Positions 51,324 through 59,521 of a DNA stretch of 64,000 nt are shown here, piece after piece. The first letter of the stretch is position 1, and the number at the start of each line of letters is the position of its first letter. The DNA comes from Motilibacter aurantiacus (GTDB lineage Bacteria > Actinomycetota > Actinomycetes > Motilibacterales > Motilibacteraceae): the NCBI RefSeq assembly GCF_011250645.1, contig NZ_JAANNO010000009.1, positions 62,001 through 126,000 of the forward strand, given 5' to 3'. The notes under the pieces are model-generated. The model was not told the DNA's origin. It was given only the letters and a program-made list of their open reading frames with translations, and did not search any database. Made by a program: the position numbers and the translations under genes.

Positions 51324-52181
51324 TCAGCCGTCGCTGCCCGCGAGGGCCTGGCGCACCCAGCCGGTCGCGCTGGTCCGGCCCCGGACGAGGGCGGCGTCCT
51401 CCGGCAGGGCGGGCGGCGGTCCCGTCTCGGCGTACGCCCCGGCGACTCCCGCCGCAGCGCGCTCGCCGAGGTGCGGGCGCAGCAGCTGCTCGTACCGCGC
51501 GGGGCTGATGGTCTGCCACTCGACCTCACGGCCCATCCCCGCGGACAGGGCTCGTGCCAGCTGTAGGCCCTGCAGGTCCTCCGGGCCCGCCACGACCGTC
51601 AGCCGAGCGGGCCGCTCCGCGTCGACGAGCTCGACGACCACGTCAGCGAGATCGGACCCTGCGACCCACGGGATCGGCGCCTCCGCCGGCAGCGGGTACT
51701 CGAGCACCCCCTCGCGCAGGAGGGGCAGGGACCACGGGGCCACCAGGTTCTCCAGGTAGGTCGCGGCGGGATGGACCACGGCGGTGACGGCGCCACTGGC
51801 AGCCAGCTCGTCCGCCAGCCATCGGCGGGTGTCGAGGAAGGGCACCCCGACAGCGGTCGGTGGCAGCGGCGTCCCCGTGTTGAGGACGACCCTGCCGACG
51901 CCGGTCTTCTGCACCGCGAGCAACAGGTTCTCGGCCTGGCGCCGGGCCGCGCCGGCCTCGAACTCGAGCGGAAGGCCGACGACAGCGGCCTGCACTCCGT
52001 CCAGGGCACGGACGAGCGAGTCCGGCTCGAGCAGATCGGCTGGTGCCGCCTCGTCCCACGCGGCGAGGACGCGGCCCTGCGGGCGGTGCAGGGCCCGTAC
52101 GCGGTGGCCGGTCGCGCGCAGGGCGCGGACCACGGGGGTCATCTGGCTGCTGGCCGCTGAGGTGACTGCGATGTTCGTCAT
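51324..52181 (-). CDS. NmrA-like NAD(P)-binding protein
   Basis: This 285-residue protein is an atypical short-chain dehydrogenase. The nucleotide-binding N-terminus reads IAVTSAASSQMTPVVRALRATGHRVRAL, lacking the usual GATG. Next come a short acidic segment and VVLNTGTPLP, then the family's C-terminal region with PWVAGSDLADVVVELVDAE. Most such proteins are NADPH sensors or quinone oxidoreductases; QorB-type activity is possible. It is divergent from an HxlR regulator with 55 bases between, a pairing typical of electrophile- or quinone-responsive loci. Confidence 0.88.
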   Translation of the reverse strand: MTNIAVTSAASSQMTPVVRALRATGHRVRALHRPQGRVLAAWDEAAPADLLEPDSLVRALDGVQAAVVGLPLEFEAGAARRQAENLLLAVQKTGVGRVVLNTGTPLPPTAVGVPFLDTRRWLADELAASGAVTAVVHPAATYLENLVAPWSLPLLREGVLEYPLPAEAPIPWVAGSDLADVVVELVDAERPARLTVVAGPEDLQGLQLARALSAGMGREVEWQTISPARYEQLLRPHLGERAAAGVAGAYAETGPPPALPEDAALVRGRTSATGWVRQALAGSDG

Positions 52182-52211
52182 GGAGCGGACGCTAGTTCCT
52201 TCTCTGAAGCA

Positions 52212-52231
52212 GTACCTAGCACGTAACCTAG
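52212..52231. promoter_or_regulatory. Direct repeats in the NmrA-HxlR divergent promoter
   Basis: GTACCTAG (52212-52219) and GTAACCTAG (52223-52231) are direct repeats about one helical turn apart within the 55-base gap between divergent genes. They are a candidate HxlR binding site. Confidence 0.35.
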
Positions 52232-52236
52232 AGACC

Positions 52237-52617
52237 GTGGAGGAACCATTGGCGGACGAGCTGCTGCGCGCGCCCGCGGCCGGGTGCGGGGTCGAGCGCG
52301 CCCTGGAGATCCTCGAGGGCAAGTGGTCGACCCTGGTGCTGCGCGAGCTGCTCTCCGGCCCGCTGCGCTTCACCGAGCTGCGCGCACGGCTCGGCGGCCC
52401 CAGCCCGAAGACGCTCACCGACAGGCTGCGGATGCTCGAGCACCAGGGCGTGCTCACCCGCACGGTCCACGCGGAGGTGCCGCCGCGGGTGGTCTACGAG
52501 CTGACGGCGCGCGGGCACAGCATCCGCCCGGTGCTCATGGCCATGCTCCAGTGGGGCGAGCAGGACGCTGCGGCAGACGTCGGCGGCAGGCAGGCGGGCG
52601 TCGCCGTGAGGCGCTGA
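52237..52617 (+). CDS. HxlR-family winged-helix regulator
   Basis: The GTG at 52237 gives 126 residues; a TTG at 52249 lies 4 bases after a GGAGGA and is a good alternative. HxlR features are the N-terminal Cys (AAGCGVERALEILEGKWSTL), LLSGPLRFTELRARL, PKTLTDRLRMLEHQGVLTR and VVYELTARGHSI. Such regulators respond to aldehydes or quinones through the Cys and typically control the divergent oxidoreductase, here the NmrA-like gene. Confidence 0.92.
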   Translation: MEEPLADELLRAPAAGCGVERALEILEGKWSTLVLRELLSGPLRFTELRARLGGPSPKTLTDRLRMLEHQGVLTRTVHAEVPPRVVYELTARGHSIRPVLMAMLQWGEQDAAADVGGRQAGVAVRR

Positions 52618-53135
52618 CAGAACCGCAGCTCGCCGTGTCCGGGTGCAGCCTCGCCGCCGGCCGCTGGGATAACGCAAGCGGCTGGCCGACGTTCGCACAG
52701 CCCTGTCGGTGGGCCCGTGGGCGGGCTGGTGAGTCCTGCTGGGACCAGCCCAGCCTCGCCACTCCGACAGAATGCGCGCATCTGAAGAGAAGCGTGAGAG
52801 GGAACCTGCGGGTCGTCGGCGCACATCTGGATCAGCAGATCGCCACCGGTGCGCGAGCTCATCAGCTGGTCACCGAGGAAGGCCGGCAATGGCTCGAGCT
52901 GGACCGACCTTGTGCGGCGCCGTTGCAGGTGCTGGCCAGGCTGTTGCAGCAGTGGACGTTGCCGGCGGCGCTCTCCCGTGGGGAGCCAGCGCCCGCCCGT
53001 CCGGGCCGGTGCCGGGTGCCCGTAGTGACTCGTGTATCGCACTACGGCTGTTTCCAGCCCGGGCTGACCGTCGCCTTCGGCTTCGGCCCCAAGCTCTTCG
53101 GAGAGCCGGCTCGGGCTTGCCGGAGCTTCCCAGCC
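52618..53135. other. Long intergenic stretch without a recognisable gene
   Basis: This 518-base stretch lies between the HxlR gene and the convergent chemoreceptor gene. One frame near 52790-52980 has a partly protein-like sequence (NLRVVGAHLDQQIATGARAH) but no start or family I can name; it may be a decayed gene. Confidence 0.35.
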
Positions 53136-54716
53136 TTAGTACTTGAAGCGGGCGACCAGCGCCTGAAGCTCCCCGGACAACGACGCGAGCCCAGTGGCTG
53201 CCCGTTGCGTCTCGCCCACGCCGTCGCTGGTCGAGGACGTGGCGGAGGCGACGGAGGCGATGTTGCTGGCGATCTCGGTCGCGCTCGCCGCGGCTTCGGA
53301 CACGCTGCGGCCCATTTCCGCAGTGGTGGCCGACTGCTCCTCCACTGCGGAGGCGATGGTGGTCTGGTAGTCGTTGATGCGCGAGATGATGGCCGCGATC
53401 TCGCCGATGGCGCTGACCGCCGTGGCGGTGACCGACTGGATCTTCTCGACGCGCGAGACGATGTCACCGGTGGCGCGTGCCGTCTCCTGAGCCAGGTCCT
53501 TTACCTCTCCAGCGACGACGGCGAACCCCTTGCCGGCCTCACCGGCCCGAGCGGCCTCGATGGTGGCGTTGAGCGCCAGCAGGTTGGTCTGCTCGGCGAT
53601 CGACGTGATGACCTTGACCACGTCGCTGATCTCGCGGGAGCTCTCGCCCAGCTCAGCCATGGTGGCATTGGTCTGCTCAGCGACCAGGACTGCTTGGCCG
53701 GCCACCTCGGCCGCCTGCGAGGTGCTGTGCGCGATCTCCTGGATCGACGCGCCCATCTCCTCGGCTCCAGCCGACACCGTCTGCACGCTGGCCGAGACCT
53801 GCTCGGCTGCGGCAGCCACGCCCCCGGCCTCTGCCGAAGCGAGCTCGGCCGAGGTAGCGATCGAGGCGGACGATGCGGTCAGTTCCTCGCTCGCGGAGGC
53901 GACCGCCTGGGCGGATCGGCTGGCTGCAGCCACGGTCTCCTGGATCTTCGCGACGAACCCGTTGAAGGAGCGTCCGAGGGCGCCGAACTCGTCGTTGCGG
54001 TCCGCGTCCACCCGTGAGGTCAGGTCACCGTCGCCGTCGGCGATCTGCTCGAGGCGCTCGGTGAGGCGGTTCAGGGGTCGGCCGATCGCACGGGCGATCA
54101 GCAGCCCGATCACGATGAAGGCGACGGTGCCCAGCAGGGTGCCCCCGATGACGACGGCGCGGACCGCGCTCGCAGCAGCCGCGGAAGCGTCCGCGCGCTC
54201 GGTGAGCAGAGAGCTCTCCTCGGTCGTCATCGCATCGGTCAGCTCACGGATGTCGTCCATCACCGCCTTCCCCGTGTCCGTCAGGACGACGGCCTGAGCA
54301 GCCTCGAACCCTTCGCTTCGCCGCAGCGAGATCGTCTGCTCCATCTCGGCGAACTTGGCCGTCACCAGCGGTCGAAGTGCCTCGATGCGCTGCTGCTGCT
54401 CGGCGTTGTCCGACGTGAGGCGGGCGATCTCGTCGAGGTGCTCCTCGGAGGCCGTCGTGGCGGCCTCGTACGGCTCGAGGTAGGCGTCGACACCAGTGAT
54501 GAGGAAGCCTCGCTGGCCCGTCTCGGCGTTCTGGAGGTCGCCAAGGACGGCATCGATGCCGTCGAGTACCTCGTGCGTATGTTCGACCGCGGCGGCGTCT
54601 CGCTCCATCAGGCCGACGTTGCGCAAGGAGGTGCCGCCGATGACCACCAGCAGCAGCACGGCTGCGGCGAACCCTGCGGCGAGTCGGCGCCCGACAGTCC
54701 AGCGGATCTTCGACAT
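53136..54716 (-). CDS. Methyl-accepting chemotaxis protein with CHASE3 sensor
   Basis: This 526-residue receptor has TM1 at about 12-34, a CHASE3-type four-helix sensor at about 35-185 ([22 protein letters not shown]), TM2 at about 187-210, a HAMP domain (about 211-265) and a signalling hairpin with the invariant [20 protein letters not shown] tip. The signalling half resembles the receptor at 20.8-22.5 kb, while the sensors differ, so the two report different stimuli to the same CheA array. No other chemotaxis genes are near. Confidence 0.95.
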   Translation of the reverse strand: MSKIRWTVGRRLAAGFAAAVLLLVVIGGTSLRNVGLMERDAAAVEHTHEVLDGIDAVLGDLQNAETGQRGFLITGVDAYLEPYEAATTASEEHLDEIARLTSDNAEQQQRIEALRPLVTAKFAEMEQTISLRRSEGFEAAQAVVLTDTGKAVMDDIRELTDAMTTEESSLLTERADASAAAASAVRAVVIGGTLLGTVAFIVIGLLIARAIGRPLNRLTERLEQIADGDGDLTSRVDADRNDEFGALGRSFNGFVAKIQETVAAASRSAQAVASASEELTASSASIATSAELASAEAGGVAAAAEQVSASVQTVSAGAEEMGASIQEIAHSTSQAAEVAGQAVLVAEQTNATMAELGESSREISDVVKVITSIAEQTNLLALNATIEAARAGEAGKGFAVVAGEVKDLAQETARATGDIVSRVEKIQSVTATAVSAIGEIAAIISRINDYQTTIASAVEEQSATTAEMGRSVSEAAASATEIASNIASVASATSSTSDGVGETQRAATGLASLSGELQALVARFKY

Positions 54717-54895
54717 GTGGGCCCTCGCTCACTCGGTTCCAGCAGGCCGCCCAGCTGGGAGCCATGAGTGGTGCCCGGCCGGAGGCCCTGTTCGCAGGAC
54801 CATCGGTAGTCCGTGACCCGATCTGAGAGCTTCGGCGCGCCGAGCCGAGACACGGCAGACGTCACCACGAACTGAGCCGCCTCGGGTCGTATGGA

Positions 54896-55032
54896 GGGGG
54901 TCAATCAGGCCGAGGTCCAGAGCGGGCACAAGCCGGGCACTCGACCGACGACCGGCAGCGGATCGCCGAGGTCGAGCGTGAGGTCCATGATCTGCACCGG
55001 GCGAAGGCCCACCCGCCATCAAGCCGCATTCT
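54896..55032 (+). pseudogene. IS3-type transposase OrfA remnant
   Basis: Two frames joined by a shift give VNQAEVQSGHKPGT then TDDRQRIAEVEREVHDLHRAK, the C-terminal half of IS3-family OrfA (usually QAE..GHKPGTTTDDR.RI.ELEREVRELRRAN.ILK). The following bases match the ILKSASAFF part only with further shifts. Nothing of the HTH start or of OrfB is left. It lies 250 bases outside the tRNA-Arg junction. Confidence 0.7.
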
Positions 55033-55233
55033 GCGCGACTCGTTCATGACCAACGGCCGTCAGAGCGAATCTCTACTACCGCGTGATCCCGAGCGTTGGG
55101 TCGTGGGGCCGCAGACCGGACCGCGCTCGCCCTACAGATCACCCCGGCGGCGTATGTCAGCGGGGCGTCAGCGCGGGGCGCTGACGGGGGCTCAGGGCAC
55201 CATGAACGCCCGCGCCTCCCCGTGAGCAGCACA

Positions 55234-55267
55234 AGGCCCCGGCCGCGTTTCCGCAGGCCAGGGCCTC
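55234..55267 (-). terminator. Hairpin behind the tRNA-Arg fragment
   Basis: AGGCCC(C)GGCCGCG and CGC-A-GGCCAGGGCCT form a long stem with one wobble and one bulge around TTTC. It lies 22 bases beyond the tRNA 3' end on the minus strand and is probably the original tRNA terminator, left with the chromosome. Confidence 0.6.
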
Positions 55268-55289
55268 GTCCTACTGTCTCGACACAGCG

Positions 55290-55331
55290 TGCGCCCGAAG
55301 GGACTCGAACCCCTAACCTTCTGATCCGTAG
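55290..55331 (-). tRNA. Truncated tRNA-Arg(ACG), 3' part only (attachment site)
   Basis: On the minus strand the sequence runs from the anticodon loop (CTACGGA, anticodon ACG) through TCAGA, variable loop, T-arm (AGGGG-TTCGAGT-CCCTT) to the acceptor strand CGGGCGC and discriminator A. The 5' half (acceptor, D-arm, 5' anticodon stem) is absent: the bases at 55332 onward do not match. The fragment cannot be a functional tRNA. It is the duplicated att core left when an element integrated into a tRNA-Arg gene; the element extends to the right. CCA is not encoded. Confidence 0.85.
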
Positions 55332-55533
55332 GCAGCCTGGTGCTGGTACGGCTCGTGCCGCGTAGTAGTGGCAGGGCCGTGACCTGCGGTTTCGTGCGTC
55401 CGCCTGGTGCCGATGAGCCCGCGGAGTACGGCTGGTCCGTGCAGAGCCGCGGCGTTCCCTAGCGCGCTGCCAACGCGGCGACCCTCGTTGCCGCGAAGTG
55501 CGCTTCCGGTGTGCACGGAGGGACGGCACTGTC

Positions 55534-55785
55534 ATGCGCTCGCACGTGTGCGAGAACCCAGTGTGCGACGACCCCGCCGTCGTCGTCCTGAACGGTCGAG
55601 CCGGCGGGCGCGTCTACCTCTGCCGCCGACACTGGGAAGCCGCCCGGTACGGGGCGCGGCTTGGGGCAGGCGCAGTCCTGCTCGCCCCCGCGCCGGCTCA
55701 ACCCCCCAACGCTCGCTGCCCGTCGTGCGGCTGCGCGCTTGCCCGTTCTGCGAACGCGCGGACCGGCACCGGGAGGCCAGCGTGA
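55534..55785 (+). CDS. Small zinc-ribbon-like protein of the island
   Basis: The ATG at 55534 (GGAGGG upstream) gives 83 residues. Cysteines and histidines fall in two clusters: CENPVCDD...CRRHW in the first half and CPSCGCA near the end, suggesting two zinc sites. The stop overlaps the start of the next gene (GTGA), so the pair is co-translated. I know no function for it, but such small proteins often stand before the replication genes of actinobacterial integrative elements. Confidence 0.7.
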   Translation: MRSHVCENPVCDDPAVVVLNGRAGGRVYLCRRHWEAARYGARLGAGAVLLAPAPAQPPNARCPSCGCALARSANARTGTGRPA

Positions 55786-56762
55786 CCGTCAGCGAGTCAG
55801 ACAGGGAGCTCGGGGACGCCGGCTCGCTGTTCGTCGAGGAGCAGCGCTTCTCGATCGTCCCCGAGTGGGTGATCGACGCGGACCTGTCGGACGCTGCCTT
55901 CCGGCTTTACACGTTGCTTCTCCGCTACGGCAACAGCTCCGGCTGCCGGATGCCGTCGCGGTCCCTCCTCGCCCGCCGGCTGCACCGGTCGGTGGACTCG
56001 GTCGACCGGGCGATGCGCGAGCTCGAGACCGCCGGCGTCGTACACGTGGAGCGCCGACGGGTTGGCCGGCAGAACCTGACCAACCGCTACCAGGTACGGA
56101 CCTCCGGGCCGCTGCTACAAAGCGGCAGCTCAACCAGTGACCGCACATCTGCGGCTACCCGTTCCAACGGACCTGGAGGTGGCCGTAGAACTACGGCCAC
56201 CCCTGGCCGCACGCCTGCGGCGACCGTGGCCGCACCCCTGCGGCCCAACCCAGACCCATCTACCGACACTCCCCCTCCCCCGCCCCCCGCTCGAGCCCGG
56301 CGTCACCTCGACCTCGCGGACGGCCTGCTCGCCGCCTGCGGCATCGACGACCTGGCCGCCCTGGCCGCCCGATGCGCGGCCGCCCGACAAGCGCAATGCC
56401 TGCCCGTCGGGCGCTGGTCCCCCGCCGGGCTGCTGCCGGCGATCCAGCTGGCCGTGCATCACCGCGGCTGGCCGCCCCACGCGGTCCCGGCCGCGCTGCT
56501 CGCCGTCGCCGGCGATCCAGCTACCCGCTCCCCCATGCGGCTGGCCGAAGCCGGGCCGTGGTGGCAGCCGGCCAAAACCACCCCGGCCACAAACTCCCCT
56601 GACCTCACCGCGTACGAGGAACGGCTCGACGCGGTCGATGGGCTTCGTGTAACCCTGCAAGCGCGCGCCCGGCAGGCATTGAGCGCAGAGGGAGTCCCGC
56701 TTACCCGCGCCAGCGTTGTACGGCGCGCATGCGAACTGCTCGACGAGCGGCTAGACGAATGA
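55782..56762 (+). CDS. Helix-turn-helix replication/maintenance-type protein
   Basis: The GTG at 55782 with GGGAGG 5 bases upstream gives 326 residues. The N-terminal winged helix (about 25-100) reads FSIVPEWVIDADLSDAAFRLYTLLLRYG, MPSRSLLARRL and SVDSVDRAMRELETAGVV, the layout of plasmid and mobile-element HTH proteins. A Pro/Thr-rich linker (about 110-170) leads to a helical C-terminal domain. Earlier in-frame starts lack coding character. Its place at the front of the island suits replication initiation or copy control of the element; this is inference. Confidence 0.8.
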   Translation: MTVSESDRELGDAGSLFVEEQRFSIVPEWVIDADLSDAAFRLYTLLLRYGNSSGCRMPSRSLLARRLHRSVDSVDRAMRELETAGVVHVERRRVGRQNLTNRYQVRTSGPLLQSGSSTSDRTSAATRSNGPGGGRRTTATPGRTPAATVAAPLRPNPDPSTDTPPPPPPARARRHLDLADGLLAACGIDDLAALAARCAAARQAQCLPVGRWSPAGLLPAIQLAVHHRGWPPHAVPAALLAVAGDPATRSPMRLAEAGPWWQPAKTTPATNSPDLTAYEERLDAVDGLRVTLQARARQALSAEGVPLTRASVVRRACELLDERLDE

Positions 56763-56812
56763 CGCTGCCACCGTTCTCCCGGCTTGGCCTCGCCCGGGGA
56801 GCGGGGTCGTGA
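56759..56812 (+). CDS. Possible 17-residue coupling peptide
   Basis: The ATG overlaps the previous stop (ATGA) and the TGA overlaps the next start (GTGA), so a ribosome could pass from one gene to the next through this frame of 17 codons. The peptide itself is probably not functional. Confidence 0.35.
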   Translation: MTLPPFSRLGLARGAGS

Positions 56813-58389
56813 CGGCGTCCGCGGGTGCCGCTGGCACCGCCGCGGGCGCCGCGTTCGTCCTCGCCGTCGCGTCCCTCACCGTGGTCGGCACGTCGACGAC
56901 CGAGGCACTGGCCTGCTTGCCGCCGTCCGTGGCGGTGTCCGGGTCCGTGCCCTCCTCCGCCGGCCTCGACGAGGCCCAAGCCCGCAACGCCACCACGATC
57001 GTGTCCGAGGTGGTGCAGCGCCGGATGCCCACCCGCGCCGCGGTCGTCGCGATCGCCACCGCGCTGCAGGAGTCGACCTTGCGCAACCTTGCCTCGTTCG
57101 CTGTGCCCGATTCGCTGAGCTTCCCCAACGACGGCGTCGCTCCGGGCGACCACGACTCGGTCGGCATCTTCCAGCAGCGCGCCGGTTGGGGCTCGATCCA
57201 GCAGCGCATGACCCCCACCTACGCGGCAGGCGAGTTCCTCGACGAGCTGGGGAACGTCGAGGGCTGGCAGGCCATGCCGATCACCGTCGCCGCCCAGGCC
57301 GTGCAGGTGTCCGCCTACCCGGACGCCTACGCCAAGTGGGAGGACCGGGCGGCCCAGATCGTCGCCGGGCTGCTCGGCCGCCCCACCGCCACCGGCACCG
57401 TCGTCGCGCAGACCGTCCTCGACGCGCCCGGACTGCTCCTGGTGGGCGACGACCTTGCCGAGGACATCCGCGACGCGCTCCCCATCACCTACCAGGGCGG
57501 CGCTGTGACCCTTTCGGTCGCCAACGGGCGCACCACCTTCCAGGGCCTGGCCGACCTGCAGGCCCGCGCCGCGGCCCTTCCGGGCACTCTCTTGGTCAGC
57601 CTCGGCGGGCAGGACGGCTTGGACAGCGACGCCGACGCGGCCGCGTTCACCAGCCGAGCGAAGAAGGTTCTCGAGGCTGGCGGCGCAAACCGCACCGTCT
57701 ACTGGGTCACCCCGCCACGCTCCACCCGCGCGGCCACGGCCCTGCGTGCTCTCGCCAACGCCGACGACCGGCTACAGCTGATAGACGTCGCCGCGTTCGC
57801 CGTAGCCAACGCCGGCTGGCTCGGCCCCCATGGCGGGCTCACCGAGGCCGGCGTCAAAGGCGTGGGCAAGCTCGTCAGGAACGCCCTCGCCGAGAACGAG
57901 GAGGACGACCCGGTCAACGCCGGCGGCGCCGGGTGCGCGGACGGGCTCGGCGGCTACAGCGGCGTCCCCGTCGCTGACTGCACGTTCACGCTGCCCCGGG
58001 GCAACCCGCGCACCTGCCAGCAGGCGATCCAGTGGGCGCTAGCCCAGCAGGACGGCCCGGCCCAGTGGTACCGCCGGTGCCTCAACTTCGTGGCCCACGC
58101 CTACGGCTGGAGCTACTCCGGAGCTCCCGCACCGCACCACGCCCGCACGTTCTGGCAGGTGTCCGACCACAAGCACCCCGGCGACCTCAACCCGCCCGCC
58201 GGCGCACTCGTCTTCTGGAACGGCGGCAGCGCCGGCCACGTCGCTCTCTCCGCCGGCAACGGCATGGTCATCAGCAACGACGTCCGCGGCGCCGGGACCA
58301 TTGCTCTGGTCCCGATGAGCGCCATCACCGACGGCTGGAACAGCCCCTACCTCGGCTGGACCGACCCCTACTTCCCCAACGGCGGCTGA
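56809..58389 (+). CDS. Three-domain cell-wall hydrolase of the island
   Basis: A GTG with GGGGAG upstream gives 526 residues. An N-terminal helix (about 8-30) exports or anchors it. Next is a lysozyme/transglycosylase-like domain (about 45-190; ATALQESTLRNLA, VGIFQQRAGWGS), then an SGNH-like domain (about 205-365) whose expected GDS nucleophile motif is GDD (LLLVGDDLAED) though GPHGGLTEAG keeps the His, and a C-terminal NlpC/P60-like peptidase (about 410-525; Cys in RCLNFVAHAYG, His in GHVALSAG). Such proteins open peptidoglycan for conjugation machinery. The SGNH part is probably non-catalytic. No transfer genes are in view. Confidence 0.85.
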   Translation: MTASAGAAGTAAGAAFVLAVASLTVVGTSTTEALACLPPSVAVSGSVPSSAGLDEAQARNATTIVSEVVQRRMPTRAAVVAIATALQESTLRNLASFAVPDSLSFPNDGVAPGDHDSVGIFQQRAGWGSIQQRMTPTYAAGEFLDELGNVEGWQAMPITVAAQAVQVSAYPDAYAKWEDRAAQIVAGLLGRPTATGTVVAQTVLDAPGLLLVGDDLAEDIRDALPITYQGGAVTLSVANGRTTFQGLADLQARAAALPGTLLVSLGGQDGLDSDADAAAFTSRAKKVLEAGGANRTVYWVTPPRSTRAATALRALANADDRLQLIDVAAFAVANAGWLGPHGGLTEAGVKGVGKLVRNALAENEEDDPVNAGGAGCADGLGGYSGVPVADCTFTLPRGNPRTCQQAIQWALAQQDGPAQWYRRCLNFVAHAYGWSYSGAPAPHHARTFWQVSDHKHPGDLNPPAGALVFWNGGSAGHVALSAGNGMVISNDVRGAGTIALVPMSAITDGWNSPYLGWTDPYFPNGG

Positions 58390-58474
58390 CCGGTCGAGCC
58401 ACGGAGAGGGGGCGGTGCCGACTGGCGCCGCACCCTTCTGCTGTCCGCCCATGAGCAGTCACTGCGGACCCGCC

Positions 58475-58653
58475 GGGGCTGCCTGTGGGAGGCCGCACGT
58501 CCTCGGCCCAGCGTCCCTGGTGGCACTTCAGGCCGGCGAACTTGCTGTAGGTGACGATGGCCGCCAGCGCTCGCCCTGCCGATACCAGGAGAGGACCTGG
58601 CCGGGCCACCACTGGCCCTCGTCAAGGACCTCGCACGGCTTGGACTCGCGCAC
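58475..58653 (-). pseudogene. Frameshifted small accessory protein gene
   Basis: From a GTG at 58653 the frame reads VRESKPCEVLDEGQWWPG and VLSWYRQGERWR. After a shift near 58560 it continues AIVTYSKFAGLKCHQGRW and AEDVRP. The two parts together look like one small protein with conserved aromatic residues, of a kind found on actinobacterial mobile elements. The frame break and the neighbouring truncated IS suggest decay. Confidence 0.55.
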
Positions 58654-58728
58654 CTTCCCAGCGTCCGGCACGCGCCGAACGGGGGCTCCCGCCGGTCAGG
58701 CGGCGTACGTGACGCTCGCCGGCCACGT

Positions 58729-59369
58729 TCCGCGCTACGCGCTTGCGGTTGACCGGCTCGCTCAGCTCGCGGGAGGCGAGCGCGGCGATCATCCGGGTGC
58801 CGTCGAGCGGGTTCGCCTTCGCCACCTCCACGATCGCCTCGTCCCCGGGCCGCCCGGCGCCAGGGCCGGCACCGGCTGGGCGGCGGGCTCGGCGGCGGTA
58901 GAGCGCCTGACGGGACACCTTCGCGACGCGCGCCACCGCCGAAGGGCGATAGCCCTTGGCCACGAGTACGCGGGACCGGACGACGCGCTCGTTTCCTCCC
59001 AGTCCCGCGACAGTTCCCCGGCGTTCTCCAACTCGTAGGTCTTGCGCCCGAGCGCCCGCTCGAGCTGGCCGACCTTCTTCTTCAGCTCCGCGAGCTCCTG
59101 GGCCTCGGACGAGGGCTTGTCCCGCGGGGTCGCCAACGCCGTCTTGCCGCCCTCGAGCAGCCGGTCACGCCACTGGTAGTACAGCGTCTCGGCGATCTCG
59201 TACTCGCGGCACACGTCCCGCACCGACGGTCACCAAACAGCCCGGCCAGCACGAACTCGGCCTTCTGCTCCGGTGTGAACACCCGGTACTTGCGCTTCTC
59301 GCTCATCAGCCCCTCCAGGGCGGTCAGAGCGACCAACGTCCTCAAGCCCCACAGCTCAGGGAAGTGTCA
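58729..59369 (-). mobile_element. Truncated IS3-family insertion sequence
   Basis: OrfA starts at 59306 (MSEKRKYRVFTPEQKAEFVLAGL), loses its frame by one missing base near 59230, and resumes as VRDVCREYEIAETLYYQWRD with the leucine-rich AELKKKVGQLERALGRKTYEL. OrfB follows in another frame (VAKGYRPSAVARVAKVSRQALYRR onwards to NRKRVAR) and stops near 58729, so about two thirds, including the DDE core, is gone. A TTGACACTTCCC at 59358-59369 is the probable left end. It is not mobile. Confidence 0.85.
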
Positions 59370-59521
59370 ACGCCATCGAGGGGTCCTCGTCACACGGCTA
59401 CAGCGGTCAGATGACACCCGCCCCCCCTGCCAGCCCGCCATAGCAGCGCGGGCGCGGTCGTGCGGCTGGGTGCTTAGGCGCGAACGCGACGCGCGCCCAG
59501 AGCAGCAGGCGGCCCTGTCGC

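Noticed and set aside
54717-54895. Cyclic-di-GMP riboswitch ahead of the second chemoreceptor
   Set aside because: I looked for the GEMM core and its tetraloop-receptor helices because c-di-GMP and motility genes are near; nothing matching is present.
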